Assembly (NCBI GenBank): GCA_016795385.1
Contig: JAEUHI010000076.1
Location: 1 to 64,000 of the forward strand
Direction: 5' to 3'
DNA: 64,000 bases
Source of the DNA: Verrucomicrobiales bacterium
GTDB taxonomy: Bacteria > Verrucomicrobiota > Verrucomicrobiia > Verrucomicrobiales > DEV007
The translations under genes were made by a program, and so were the position numbers. Numbering within the stretch: position 1 is the stretch's first letter; every line of letters starts with the position of its first letter. Shown one piece after another: positions 51,645 to 61,217 of this stretch. The notes beneath the pieces are model-generated. The model did not search any database. It was not told the DNA's origin and saw only the letters and a list, made by a program, of their open reading frames with translations.

Positions 51645-54600
51645 GATTCAGGATGCGCCTTCGCATTCACCATGAAATAAATCACCGGCACGGCGATGCG
51701 GCTGACGAGGAGCGAGGCGATCTCGCCGGCCATCAGGGCGATGGCGAGACCTTGGAAAATCGGGTCCATCAGAATGACGCCGGCCCCCACGACGACGGCG
51801 AGGGCGGTCAGGAGCATGGGACGAAAACGCACCGCGCCGGCATCGATCACCGCCTCGCGCAGGGGCATGCCCTGCTTCATCCGCAATTGGATGAAGTCGA
51901 CAAGGATGATCGAGTTCCGCACCACGATGCCGCCACCGGCCATGAAACCGATCATCGAGGTCGCGGAGAAGAAGGCCCCCATCAATCCATGCGCGGGCAG
52001 CACGCCGATCAGGGAGAAAGGAATCGCGACCATCACGATCAGCGGGGTGACGAAGGATTTGAACCAACCCACCATGAGGATGTAGATCAACACGAGCACG
52101 ACCCCGAAGGCGATTCCAAGATCGCGGAAGACCTCGATCGTGATGTGCCATTCGCCGTCCCACTTCATCGAGGGCTCGGCATCGAGGAAGGGCTGGCTCG
52201 CGTTGAGGATCTTCAGCTTCGGATCGCTCGCGCCGAACTTGGTCGCGTCAAGCGCGGCGAGTTTCTTGTTCATCTCCAGGATCGCGTAGACGGGACTTTC
52301 CTTCACCCCCGCGACGTCGCCGGTGACGTAGGTGACGGGCTGGAGATTCTTGTGGTAAAGGCTCTTGTCGATCACGTCCTCCTCGATCGTGACGAGTTCG
52401 CCGAGCGGCACCAGCGCCGGAGCCGTCGTCGCCGCGCCTGGCTCGGGCAAGGCGTTGGCATCGCCGGAGCGCACCCTGAGCCCGAGGAGCTGGCGCGGAT
52501 CGGCGCGGAGCTCGCGCGGCAGGCGGACGCGCACGCTGACCGGCTCGCGCTCGCGGGGGAAGTGGGCGAGATCGACGTCGATGCCCTCGACGCCCATCTT
52601 CAAAGTCTGCGAAATCGTCTCGGCGGTGATGCCGTTGAGCGCGGCCTTTTCCTTGTCGATGTGGAAGAGGAACCGCGGCTGGTCGTCCTCGCCATACCAG
52701 TCGACATCGACGACGCCGGGCGTCTCCTCGAAGATGCGTTTCACCTCGCGGGCGAGCGCCTCGCGCGAGGCGCGGTCCTGCCCGTAGACTTCGGCGACGA
52801 GGGTTTGCAGCACGGGCGGACCTGGCGGCACCTCGGCGACGGCGAGGGCGGCTCCGTATTGCTTCGCGATGGGCAGGATCTTTTCGCGGACGCGTTTCGC
52901 GATGGTGTGGCTGTCGGCCTTGCGGTCGTGTTTCGGGAGCAGGTTCACCTGGATGTCGGCGACGTTGGCCCCTCGCCGGTTGAAGTAATGGCGGACGAGT
53001 CCATTGAAATTGTAGGGCGAGGCGGTGCCGGCGTAGACCTGGTAGTCGGTCACCTCGGGCTCTTGCGCGATCGCCGCAGCCATCTCGCGGGTGGCGCGCA
53101 GGGTTTGCTCGAGGGTCGCACCCTCGGGCAGGTCGACGATCACCTGGAATTCGCTCTTGTTGTCGAAGGGCAGCATTTTCACCTTCACGAAGCCGATCCC
53201 GACGAGGGCCATGCTGCCCACCAACAACAGCGCGATGATCACGAGGAAACCCCATCGGTGAAGCCGGTCGTGAAGCAGGTAGGCCATGTAGCGGCGGTAG
53301 ACGCGCGTCATCCAGCCCTCGCTGCCATGCCCGTGACCGTCATCGGATCCCTCCGACTCCCCTGCCCCATCGTCGCGGCGTTTCAAAATCCGCACCGCCG
53401 CCCAAGGCGTGACGATGAACGCAATGAGCAGCGAGAAAATCATCGCCGCGCCCGCCCCGATCGGAATCGGCCGCATGTAGGGCCCCATCAGCCCGCCGAC
53501 AAAAGCGAGTGGCAGGATCGCCGCGATCACCGCCCAGGTCGCGAGCACCGTGGGATTTCCCACCTCGCTGACCGCCCCGACGGCGACGGCATGGGCCGGT
53601 TTGCCGCGATTCTCCGGCAACCGGTAATGCCGCACGATGTTCTCCACGACGACGATGGCGTCATCGACGAGGATGCCGATGGAAAAGATCAAAGCGAAGA
53701 GCGTGATGCGGTTCAGGGTGAAGCCGTAGAGGTAAAAGACCAGCAGCGTCAGGGCGAGGGTCGCGGGGATGGCGACCGCGACGACGAGCGACTCGCGCCA
53801 CCCTAACATGAACAGAATCAGGAGTGACACGCTGACCACGGCGATGCCCATGTGATAGAGCAGCTCGTTCGATTTCTCCGCCGCGGTCTCGCCGTAGTGG
53901 CGGGTGATGGAAACGCCGATGTCCGAGGGAATGACGCGGCCTTTCAGCGCCTCGACCTTGGCGAGGACCTCCTCGGCGAGGGAAATGGCATTGGTCCCGG
54001 GACGTTTCGCAACGGTCAGGGTCACGGCATTCTCCTCCTCCCCGATTCTTCCGGAAGCGGCACCATGACCATGCAGCACGTAGCTCGTCGGATCATCCGC
54101 TCCATCGCGGATCTCGGCAACGTCGCGCAGGTAGACCGGCCGTCCACCGAAGGCTCCTAGCACCACCTCGCCGGCCTCTTCGGCCGAGTGGAGAAAGGCT
54201 CCGCTCTCGATGAGGACACGCGCATTGCCCGAGCCCACCTCACCGGCGCGGTGCTGGCGGTTCGCCTGTTGCAGCACCGGCACGATGCCGCCGAGGCTGA
54301 GATTCCGCGCCGCGAGCCTCGCCGGATCGATCTCCGCGAGAATGACACGACGTTGCCCACCGATCAAAGTCGTCTCGGCGACATCGGGCACCTGCTTCAC
54401 CGCATCCTCGAGCTCGGCGGCGAGGCGGCGCAGGGTCACGGGATCGTGATGATCGCTGTGCAGGGTCAGCGCGAGGATGGGCACGTCGTCGATCGACTTC
54501 GCCTTGATGAGCGGCGCGGTGACCCCGGCCGGGATGCGGTCGAAATTCGATTGGAGCTTGTGATTCAGCCGCACGAGCGCTTCCTCGACATCCGATCCGA

Positions 54601-54934
54601 CGTCGAAGCGCACGATGACGAGGCTCTCGCCCGGTCGCGAGATCGAGTAGACGTATTCCACCCCGGAGATTTCCCAGAGCAGCTTCTCCATAGGCGCGGT
54701 GACGCGTTCCTCGACTTCCTTCGCCGAGGCCCCGGGCATCGCGACCATCACATCGATCATCGGCACCTGGATCTGCGGCTCCTCCTCGCGGGGCAGCAGG
54801 ACCAGGGCGAACAAACCGAGCAGCACCGAAGCGACGATGACGAGCGGCGTCAGCTTCGAATTGATGAAGGCGGCGGCCATGCGGCCCGCGATGCCGTGGG
54901 CCTCGGGTTCGCCGTCGTGGGATTTTAGGCTCAT
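51641..54934 (-). CDS. RND-family efflux transporter permease
   Basis: 1097 residues with the two-fold repeated RND structure: a first membrane segment after residue 30, a large periplasmic loop (SIDDVPILALTL, then GGIVPVLQQANRQHRAGEVG), the cluster of membrane segments with GILVDDAIVVVENIVRHY (aspartates that carry protons), a second periplasmic loop and a final cluster (GGGIVVRNSIILVDFI). It pumps a substrate out across the envelope with the adaptor encoded upstream. The substrate class cannot be read; the sulfur context suggests a sulfur species or metal. Confidence 0.93.
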   Translation of the reverse strand: MSLKSHDGEPEAHGIAGRMAAAFINSKLTPLVIVASVLLGLFALVLLPREEEPQIQVPMIDVMVAMPGASAKEVEERVTAPMEKLLWEISGVEYVYSISRPGESLVIVRFDVGSDVEEALVRLNHKLQSNFDRIPAGVTAPLIKAKSIDDVPILALTLHSDHHDPVTLRRLAAELEDAVKQVPDVAETTLIGGQRRVILAEIDPARLAARNLSLGGIVPVLQQANRQHRAGEVGSGNARVLIESGAFLHSAEEAGEVVLGAFGGRPVYLRDVAEIRDGADDPTSYVLHGHGAASGRIGEEENAVTLTVAKRPGTNAISLAEEVLAKVEALKGRVIPSDIGVSITRHYGETAAEKSNELLYHMGIAVVSVSLLILFMLGWRESLVVAVAIPATLALTLLVFYLYGFTLNRITLFALIFSIGILVDDAIVVVENIVRHYRLPENRGKPAHAVAVGAVSEVGNPTVLATWAVIAAILPLAFVGGLMGPYMRPIPIGAGAAMIFSLLIAFIVTPWAAVRILKRRDDGAGESEGSDDGHGHGSEGWMTRVYRRYMAYLLHDRLHRWGFLVIIALLLVGSMALVGIGFVKVKMLPFDNKSEFQVIVDLPEGATLEQTLRATREMAAAIAQEPEVTDYQVYAGTASPYNFNGLVRHYFNRRGANVADIQVNLLPKHDRKADSHTIAKRVREKILPIAKQYGAALAVAEVPPGPPVLQTLVAEVYGQDRASREALAREVKRIFEETPGVVDVDWYGEDDQPRFLFHIDKEKAALNGITAETISQTLKMGVEGIDVDLAHFPREREPVSVRVRLPRELRADPRQLLGLRVRSGDANALPEPGAATTAPALVPLGELVTIEEDVIDKSLYHKNLQPVTYVTGDVAGVKESPVYAILEMNKKLAALDATKFGASDPKLKILNASQPFLDAEPSMKWDGEWHITIEVFRDLGIAFGVVLVLIYILMVGWFKSFVTPLIVMVAIPFSLIGVLPAHGLMGAFFSATSMIGFMAGGGIVVRNSIILVDFIQLRMKQGMPLREAVIDAGAVRFRPMLLTALAVVVGAGVILMDPIFQGLAIALMAGEIASLLVSRIAVPVIYFMVNAKAHPES

Positions 54935-54985
54935 GTCAGGATCGCGGAGCAAAGAGGGTAAGGTCGGGCAGGCAACCCTGTTGCA

Positions 54986-56002
54986 TCAGGGAGCGGTGAC
55001 GGGTTGGCCGTCGCGCAGCGTCGCGGCAGGGGAAAGCACGATCGTTTCGCCGCCATCGAGTCCGGCGAGGATCTCGGTCAGGCCCTCGCGTTTCGTCCCG
55101 GTGCTGACGATGCGGAGACGGGCGGTGTTTTCGGCGACGACAAAGACGTAGTCCATCTGCCCCCGCGAGATCAGGGCATCGGAGGGCACGAGGATCGCAG
55201 GACGTTCACCGCGCGGCAGGAAGGCCCGGCCGAACTGTCCGGCGCGGAGCGTTTCGAGCGCGGGCAGGTCGAGCTTCACGAGAAAGGTGCGGCTGCCCAC
55301 GTCGGCCGAGGGCGAAAGCTCGCTGACGACGCCCTCGATCTCGGCTCCGGCACCGCCGACCTCGACGCGGAATTTCGACCCGATCGCGAGCGATCCGGCC
55401 ATCGCCTCGGCGACGTGGATCTCGAGTCGCAGCAGGGACGAATCCTCCATCGCGAAAATGGCACGTTCGGGCGAGGCGAGGTCGCCGGGCTCGAGGTATT
55501 TGCGGGTGACCGTGCCGTCGAAGGGAGCAGTGACGCTCGCGTTCTCCACCATCGTCTTCGTCTCCGCGACGGTGGCCGCGGCCATGCGTTCGCGCGCCTC
55601 GGCCTGCTCGAGATCGGCGACGGCGACGGCACCGGACTCGCGGAGCGAGCGAAAACGCGCGACATCGCGTCCCGCCTGCTCCAGCGCGGCCTCGGCGCGG
55701 ACGAGGGCGGCGTCGAGTTCGCCCACATCGAGCTTGGCGAGGGCCTCGCCCGCCTTCACTTTCATCCCGGGGATGGCCTTCATTTCCAAAAGACGCCCTG
55801 TGACCTTTGCCGTGACCTGGGCCTCTTTGCGGGGACGCACGGTGCCGACGACCTCCTCGAAGACAGGAAGGCGGCGCGATTCGACGAGATGCCTGGAAAC
55901 CGCTACCGGGGCGAGCGCTTCAGGAACAGCCGGGGTCTCTTCGGAGCCACATCCGACGAGAAACAATCCCGCCAGCATCGGGGAAATTCTCCATATATCC
56001 AT
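54986..56002 (-). CDS. RND adaptor (membrane fusion) lipoprotein
   Basis: 338 residues. Leader with lipobox LVGC (cysteine at about 18), then barrel-sandwich and coiled-coil parts of the HlyD/AcrA type (VTGRLLEMKAIPGMKVKAGEALAKLD, then ALEQAGRDVARFRSL, then GTVTRKYLEPGDLASP). It links the pump to an outer-membrane channel, which is not in the window. It is the first gene of the operon, 51 bp before the pump. MLAGLFLV, eight residues on, is an alternative start. Confidence 0.92.
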   Translation of the reverse strand: MDIWRISPMLAGLFLVGCGSEETPAVPEALAPVAVSRHLVESRRLPVFEEVVGTVRPRKEAQVTAKVTGRLLEMKAIPGMKVKAGEALAKLDVGELDAALVRAEAALEQAGRDVARFRSLRESGAVAVADLEQAEARERMAAATVAETKTMVENASVTAPFDGTVTRKYLEPGDLASPERAIFAMEDSSLLRLEIHVAEAMAGSLAIGSKFRVEVGGAGAEIEGVVSELSPSADVGSRTFLVKLDLPALETLRAGQFGRAFLPRGERPAILVPSDALISRGQMDYVFVVAENTARLRIVSTGTKREGLTEILAGLDGGETIVLSPAATLRDGQPVTAP

Positions 56003-56063
56003 ACAGTTATATTACTGCACGACAAGACGGGGTTTGTCTTGTAAAACTTACGAAAATCTTTGG

Positions 56064-56699
56064 TCAGGGCTTTTTCGGAACCTTGATCTGCTGCCCGATG
56101 CTCAGCTTGGTGAAGTCCACGCCCGGGTTGAGCTGGATGATTTTCTGATGATCGAGCTTGAGGGTTTTGGCGATCTTCCAGGGATTGTCGCCCTTTTTGA
56201 TGGTGTAGGATTCCCAATCGGCACCCGCAGGAGCCGGAGCGGCCGGCGGCGGAGTCACCTCGGGAGTCACGGGTTTGGACGGAGCAGCCGCCTTCGGAGC
56301 CGTGCCGGCGGGTAACTTGAGGACGTCGCCGATTTTCAGGTTCTTGGGATTCTTGATCTCGTTCACCTTCAGCAGATCCTCCACCTTGATCCCGTGCTTT
56401 TTGGCGATGGACCACGGATTATCCCCCGCTTGGATCGTGTAGGTCGCCGGTGCCGCGGGCGCGACCGGAGCGGCAGGTGCAGGTGCCGGTGCGGGTGCAG
56501 GTGGGGTCGGCGGATTCGGTGCCGGAGGCAAGGTCACGGGAGGAATGGGCGTCGTTCCCGGGACGGCGCCAGGGACTGGCTTGGGCGCGGTCGCCGGGAC
56601 CGGTGGCAAAGGTGGGAGTGGAACGGGAGCGGTATTCTGGGCGAAGCCGGCCAGCGGCGAGAGCAGCGTCAACAACAAGAGGGATCGGAGCGGATTCAT
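56064..56699 (-). CDS. Secreted protein with two LysM domains
   Basis: 211 residues. Signal peptide (1-20), then a Pro- and Ala-rich spacer (about 25-85), a LysM domain (TYTIQAGDNPWSIAKKHGI at 86-130), a second spacer, and a further LysM (YTIKKGDNPWKIAKTLKLD at 165-208). LysM binds peptidoglycan. It has no catalytic domain, so it may be a wall anchor or a subunit. It is 61 bp upstream of the adaptor gene on the same strand. Confidence 0.88.
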   Translation of the reverse strand: MNPLRSLLLLTLLSPLAGFAQNTAPVPLPPLPPVPATAPKPVPGAVPGTTPIPPVTLPPAPNPPTPPAPAPAPAPAAPVAPAAPATYTIQAGDNPWSIAKKHGIKVEDLLKVNEIKNPKNLKIGDVLKLPAGTAPKAAAPSKPVTPEVTPPPAAPAPAGADWESYTIKKGDNPWKIAKTLKLDHQKIIQLNPGVDFTKLSIGQQIKVPKKP

Positions 56700-56892
56700 G
56701 GAACGGAGAAAAGAATCGAGTCAGGTCTTTGGTTATCACAGGGACTTCGAAATGGGAAGCACTTTGCTCGCTCGCATCCCCGCTCCCACCATGGCGGAGA
56801 AATGGACGCCATTTAGTTAAGGTTTCTTTATATTTTAGTTTCCTTCTGGACTTTTATGTCAAGAAATCGATAATTCTGGTCATTTTGCATCC

Positions 56893-57714
56893 ATGAAAAC
56901 CGCTGCTTCCGACCAACCTGTCGTTTCCGAGTCATCCCCGCTCCAGCCCGGCGCCATCCGCCAATGGTTGGCAGGGAGCGCAACCGTTGCCGGTTCCCTT
57001 GCCGCGGCCGGCTCGGCCTCCGGTGAGGTGGTGCAGATCACGCTCTCCGGAAACGAGATTTCGGCCAGTGGCACGGTTCTCACGGACAATACCAACGATG
57101 ACGTTACCGGTGATGGAATCGGCGATCTGGGCAGCAGTTCCTCGTTTTATTTTCGGGCAGCAGGATCCGCGGGGGTCCGCGGCCGCATCGCGGGCCAAGT
57201 CGTGCGGGCGAGCTTTTCATCCAGCACCTTCTCCGGATACTTCAATGTGAGAGTGGGAACCTCGTCAAGCTCGGGCGGCAACCCAGAAAGTTTGAGAAAC
57301 TTCATCCCGATCCGATTCACCGACGCCCGGATCAACGGAGGTGCCACCACGGAAGGCTATCTCGAGGTCTTCGCAGAAAACCTCTCGGAGTCGGATCACC
57401 GCATTGAACTGGTCCGTCTCATCTTCGACGACGCCGACACGGATTTGCCGAGTGCGGGCCTTCGTGATTCCTTCCCCGAGTGGATCGACCTCAGCGCCAC
57501 CTCGATGCCCTTGGCGACCGCTGGCGGCGCTGGCAAGATCGAGCGAAAGATCGCCGCGCTCGAACGAAAGATCCGCCAGATCAAGGCGAACTCTCCGCAG
57601 AATGCGCCGCGCCTGAACTTCTACAAGCTGCAAGCCGCCCGTCTCCGGCAGATCGCCATCTACGAGCGCCAGATCGCCGCACTCAAGCGGAAGCTCGTCA
57701 AAGGCGGTCGATGA
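56893..57714 (+). CDS. Secreted protein with a C-terminal basic coiled coil
   Basis: 273 residues. The N-terminal 45 residues contain a hydrophobic leader-like segment (LAGSATVAGSLAAAGSASG). Then comes a beta-rich domain with many Ser, Gly and Asn (about 45-200), and a C-terminal coiled coil (KIERKIAALERKIRQIKAN, then RQIAIYERQIAALKRKLVKG). I do not recognise the family. It is coupled to the next gene by a 4-bp overlap, so the two likely act together. Confidence 0.78.
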   Translation: MKTAASDQPVVSESSPLQPGAIRQWLAGSATVAGSLAAAGSASGEVVQITLSGNEISASGTVLTDNTNDDVTGDGIGDLGSSSSFYFRAAGSAGVRGRIAGQVVRASFSSSTFSGYFNVRVGTSSSSGGNPESLRNFIPIRFTDARINGGATTEGYLEVFAENLSESDHRIELVRLIFDDADTDLPSAGLRDSFPEWIDLSATSMPLATAGGAGKIERKIAALERKIRQIKANSPQNAPRLNFYKLQAARLRQIAIYERQIAALKRKLVKGGR

Positions 57715-60575
57715 GACGTCGCGTCCTCCTGATCGGTTGGGATGCCGCCGACTGGAAGGTGATCCACCCGCTCGTCGATGCGGGGAAAATGCCGCACCTC
57801 GCCTCGCTCATCGAGGGAGGGATCTGCGGCAATCTGGCCACCTTGCAGCCGGTCCTGAGCCCCATGCTCTGGACGTCGATCGCGACGGGGAAACGGCCCT
57901 ACAAACACGGCATCCACGGATTTTCCGAGCCCGATCCTGTCACCGGCGGGATCCGCCCCGTGACCAATCTTTCGCGCCGGACCAAGGCGGTCTGGAACAT
58001 TCTCAACCAGAATGAATTGAAAACGGTCACGATCGGCTGGTGGCCCTCCCATCCCGCCGAGGAACTCTCGCGCGGAGTGATGGTGTCGAACGACTACCAG
58101 CGCGCCCCGGAGGCCGATCCGGCCGACTGGCCGATGAAACCGGGGACGGTGCATCCGGCGAAACTCGGGCCGGTCCTCGCCGAGTGCCGCGTCCACCCCG
58201 CCGCCCTGACAGAAGCCCAAATCCGGGAGTTTCTCCCCGGGCTCGAGGGCATGTCGCGCGAGGATCTCGATCGCGCCGAACGCGATCCCCGGGTGCAATC
58301 CTTGCTGAAGATCGTCGCCGACGCCTCCTCCATCCATGCCGCCGCGAAGCTCCTGATGCACGCGCCGTGGGATTTCATGGGCGTCTACTACGATGCGATC
58401 GATCACTTCGGTCATGCCTTCATGAAGTATCACCCGCCGAGGCGGGATCACGTCGATGAATGGGATTTCCGCGTTTTTGGCCATTGCCTCGAAGCCGGAT
58501 ACCTCTTTCACGATCGCATGCTCGGAGAGCTGCTCGCTCTCGGTGGTGAGGACCTGACCGTGATCCTGATGTCGGACCACGGCTTTCATCCCGATCACCT
58601 GCGTCCCCGCGTGATCCCGCGCGAGCCGGCTGGTCCGGCGGTGGAACACCGGCAGTTCGGGATTTTCGCGGCGAAAGGCCCGGACCTGCGCCGCGATGAA
58701 CGAATCTACGGTGCCAGCGTCCTCGACGTATGCCCGACTCTGCTGCATCTGTTCGGCCTCGCCGTGGGCGAAGACATGGATGGCAAGGTGCTGCTCGACC
58801 TCTACGAGGATGAGCCACCCGTGGTGGAGCGCGTGTCGAGCTGGGACGATGTGCCGGGCGACCATGGCATGCATCCGCCCGATCGTCAGATCTCGGCCGC
58901 GGATTCCAAGGCCGCCCTCGACCAGCTCGTCGCCCTCGGCTACATCGACAAGCCCGACGAAGATCGTGCCAAGGCGATCGAGCAGACGGTGCGCGAACTC
59001 GATTACAATCTTGCCCAAGCGTACCTCGATGGCGGTCTCTATCGCGAGGCCATTGCCATTCTCGAGCGACTCTATGCGGCTTGGCCCATGGAACACCGCT
59101 TCGGATACCAGCTCGCGATCGGATATCAGCGGATCTCGCGTCCCGCGGATCTGCGCACGACGGTGACGACCCTGATCCAGCGTCGCCTCGCCGAAGCGGA
59201 GGAAGCCATCAAAGAACTCCACGAACTTTCCCCGGACTCCGAGGACGATGCCGACGGAGCCGAGCCTCCGTCGTCCATGGCCCAACTCCGTGACCGAAAG
59301 ATCCGCGACCTCATCGCCAAATCGCGCCCCAATCTCTTCACCGTCCGCTATCTCGAGGCTTTCGCCGACTACGCCGACAAACAATACGAAACCGCCCTCG
59401 CCCGTCTCGGCCGACTGGAGAGCGATTTCGGATCACGTCTCCTCGGGACGATCCTGCGTGGCGAGATTCTCCAACGACTGAAGCGCTGGCAGGAATCGCG
59501 CCTCGCGTTTGAAGAGGCCCTCGCGATCGATCCCGAGACTCCGGCCGCGCTCATCGGCCTTGCCCGTACCGATCTCGCGGAGCGGAGATTCGAGTCGGCC
59601 GCGATCCGCGCGCGCACCTCTCTCGGGCTGCTCTTTTTCCAGCCCCGCGCCCACTACCTGCACGGCCTCGCGCTCTATCGGGCGGGCCACTGGGAGGAAG
59701 CCGAGGTCGCCTTCCAGATCTGCGTCACGCAGGCGCCCCTCTTTGCCGCGGCACATCGCATGCTCGCCGAGATCGCGCGCCGTCACCGGCGCGACGCCGC
59801 GCTCTCCGCTTCGCTCCGGGCCCATCTCGCCGTGGTGATGGAGCGACGACGCGACCTGCGGACTCTGCCTGCCTCCGCGAGGAAGGAAGACAGCTCCATC
59901 GACGCCTCCATGGAGCTGCCCAGGCTGCATCACGATGTCGTCACTCTCGCCGCCGTCGCGTCGCAGGATCTCATCACGGTCGTTTCCGGACTGCCGCGCA
60001 CCGGCACCTCGCTGATGATGCAGATCCTCGAGGCAGCCGGTCTGCCGATCTTCACCGACGGAGCCCGCGCCGCCGACGAATCGAACCAACGCGGCTACTA
60101 CGAGCACCACCGGACCGGCTCGCTCCTCGCCGCAGGGGATCATTCCTGGCTCGGAGAAGCCAGGGGAAAGGCGATCAAGGTCGTCGCTCCCCTGCTCGCC
60201 TCGCTTCCCCGGCAGTTGCCTGATCCTGACAAACCCACCACGGCGCCGGGTCCCGTGGTTTACCGCGTCCTTTTCATGGAACGCGACATGGAGGAGATCC
60301 TCGCGAGTCAATCCAGCTTCCTTGACCGGATCGGTGGATCCACCCCCGCCCCGGGCGGCGGTGACGTGGCCAAAGCCTACCTGCAGCAGCTCCGCCATGC
60401 CCGCGAATGGTGCCGGGATCCGCGGGTGCATGCGATCCCCGTGTCTTACCGCGACCTCGTCGAACGTCCGGACGAGATCCTCCCGATGATCGCGGATTTC
60501 CTCGGCACGACCGATCGGCTCGCGGAAATGCGCGCGTGCATCGACCCTTCTCTTTATCGCGAGCGCAGGGCCTGA
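57711..60575 (+). CDS. Phosphodiesterase, TPR and sulfotransferase three-part fusion
   Basis: 954 residues in three parts. Residues 1-430 are an alkaline phosphatase superfamily domain of the nucleotide pyrophosphatase/phosphodiesterase type: WDAADW with D11, TSIATGKRPYKHGIHGFSEPD, MSDHGFHPDH as the second metal site. Residues about 490-740 hold TPR repeats (YREAIAILERLYAAWP, then HWEEAEVAFQICVTQAP). Residues 750-954 carry a P-loop GLPRTGTSLMMQILEAAGLP and later VYRVLFMERDMEEILASQ, as in sulfotransferases. The start overlaps the preceding stop (ATGA). A cytosolic protein that hydrolyses phosphoesters and binds PAPS would be unusual. Confidence 0.85.
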   Translation: MRRRVLLIGWDAADWKVIHPLVDAGKMPHLASLIEGGICGNLATLQPVLSPMLWTSIATGKRPYKHGIHGFSEPDPVTGGIRPVTNLSRRTKAVWNILNQNELKTVTIGWWPSHPAEELSRGVMVSNDYQRAPEADPADWPMKPGTVHPAKLGPVLAECRVHPAALTEAQIREFLPGLEGMSREDLDRAERDPRVQSLLKIVADASSIHAAAKLLMHAPWDFMGVYYDAIDHFGHAFMKYHPPRRDHVDEWDFRVFGHCLEAGYLFHDRMLGELLALGGEDLTVILMSDHGFHPDHLRPRVIPREPAGPAVEHRQFGIFAAKGPDLRRDERIYGASVLDVCPTLLHLFGLAVGEDMDGKVLLDLYEDEPPVVERVSSWDDVPGDHGMHPPDRQISAADSKAALDQLVALGYIDKPDEDRAKAIEQTVRELDYNLAQAYLDGGLYREAIAILERLYAAWPMEHRFGYQLAIGYQRISRPADLRTTVTTLIQRRLAEAEEAIKELHELSPDSEDDADGAEPPSSMAQLRDRKIRDLIAKSRPNLFTVRYLEAFADYADKQYETALARLGRLESDFGSRLLGTILRGEILQRLKRWQESRLAFEEALAIDPETPAALIGLARTDLAERRFESAAIRARTSLGLLFFQPRAHYLHGLALYRAGHWEEAEVAFQICVTQAPLFAAAHRMLAEIARRHRRDAALSASLRAHLAVVMERRRDLRTLPASARKEDSSIDASMELPRLHHDVVTLAAVASQDLITVVSGLPRTGTSLMMQILEAAGLPIFTDGARAADESNQRGYYEHHRTGSLLAAGDHSWLGEARGKAIKVVAPLLASLPRQLPDPDKPTTAPGPVVYRVLFMERDMEEILASQSSFLDRIGGSTPAPGGGDVAKAYLQQLRHAREWCRDPRVHAIPVSYRDLVERPDEILPMIADFLGTTDRLAEMRACIDPSLYRERRA

Positions 60576-60777
60576 GACCTCGCTCGCCCCGATCGCGGGA
60601 AAAGAATGTTCGCTTTTTCGGGAAAAGGGCGTTTGCTTGTGCCCTAGGTTCAGTTGCTTGGCAAAATCAAGGTCTGAAGTGTTGCCAGGTGAGTCTTTTG
60701 CATTCGGTGGTGATCTGAAACCCGCAATTGGGAGCAGTCTACGGAGACGGCGCCTTGCAGGAACCCACTGTTAGAAG
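60576..60777 (+). promoter_or_regulatory. Leader region of the RRM protein, probably structured
   Basis: 202 bp that can form several hairpins: CTTGGCAA with TTGCCAGG, CGGTGG with CCACTG, and GTCT with AGAC. The last 120 or so bases directly precede the RRM start and the ribosome site is weak (AGAAG). Long structured leaders are known for cold-induced genes. No sequence motif was recognised, so this rests on folding by eye. Confidence 0.3.
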
Positions 60778-61155
60778 ATGAAAATGTATGTTGGCAACCT
60801 GGCGTTCAGCACGACCAAAGAGACTCTCGAAAACCTCTTCGGTGCCCACGGCACCGTGACGGACATCCACCTCCCCTCCGACCGCGAGACCGGCCGCCCC
60901 CGCGGCTTCGCGTTCGTCACGATGGATTCGCGCGGCGCGATGGAGTCGGCGATCAAGGACCTCGACGGCAAGAACGTCGATGGCCGCTCCATCAAGGTCA
61001 ACGAAGCCCAGCCTCGCGAAGAGCGTGGCGGCGGCGGTGGGGGCTACGGTGGCGGTGGCGGTGGCCGCGGCTACGGTGGCGGCGGCGGCGGTGGTGGCGG
61101 CTACGGCGGAGGCCGTGGCGGAAACGACCGTGGCGGGCGCGATCGTCGCTACTGA
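60778..61155 (+). CDS. Glycine-rich RNA-binding protein (RRM)
   Basis: 125 residues. One RRM (about 2-80) with RNP2 MYVGNLAF (3-10) and RNP1 RGFAFVTM (42-49), followed by a tail of Gly, Tyr and Arg (81-125). It binds single-stranded RNA, and such proteins are often induced by cold. The tail could promote condensation. A strong terminator follows at 61184. Confidence 0.95.
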   Translation: MKMYVGNLAFSTTKETLENLFGAHGTVTDIHLPSDRETGRPRGFAFVTMDSRGAMESAIKDLDGKNVDGRSIKVNEAQPREERGGGGGGYGGGGGGRGYGGGGGGGGGYGGGRGGNDRGGRDRRY

Positions 61156-61183
61156 GAAGATCCCCTCTCAATCCCTTTCGGAG

Positions 61184-61214
61184 ACGGCAACCCCCGCGGG
61201 TTGCCGTTTTTTTT
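61184..61214 (+). terminator. Rho-independent terminator after the RRM gene
   Basis: ACGGCAACCC (61184-61193) pairs exactly with GGGTTGCCGT (61198-61207) around CCGC, followed by a run of T to 61214. On the other side the kinase gene ends at 61218, so it is short but may end that gene too. Confidence 0.95.
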
Positions 61215-61217
61215 GCA

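Noticed and set aside
51653..53806. Plus-strand open frame of about 700 codons opposite the RND pump
   Set aside because: His- and Asp-rich shadow of a transporter with clear RND motifs.
57660..59384. Minus-strand open frame opposite the fusion gene
   Set aside because: Crosses the coupled start of the fusion gene and shows no protein-like pattern.
60640..60777. 6S RNA or other known RNA family before the RRM gene
   Set aside because: No signature of a known family could be confirmed by eye; kept only as a possible structured leader.
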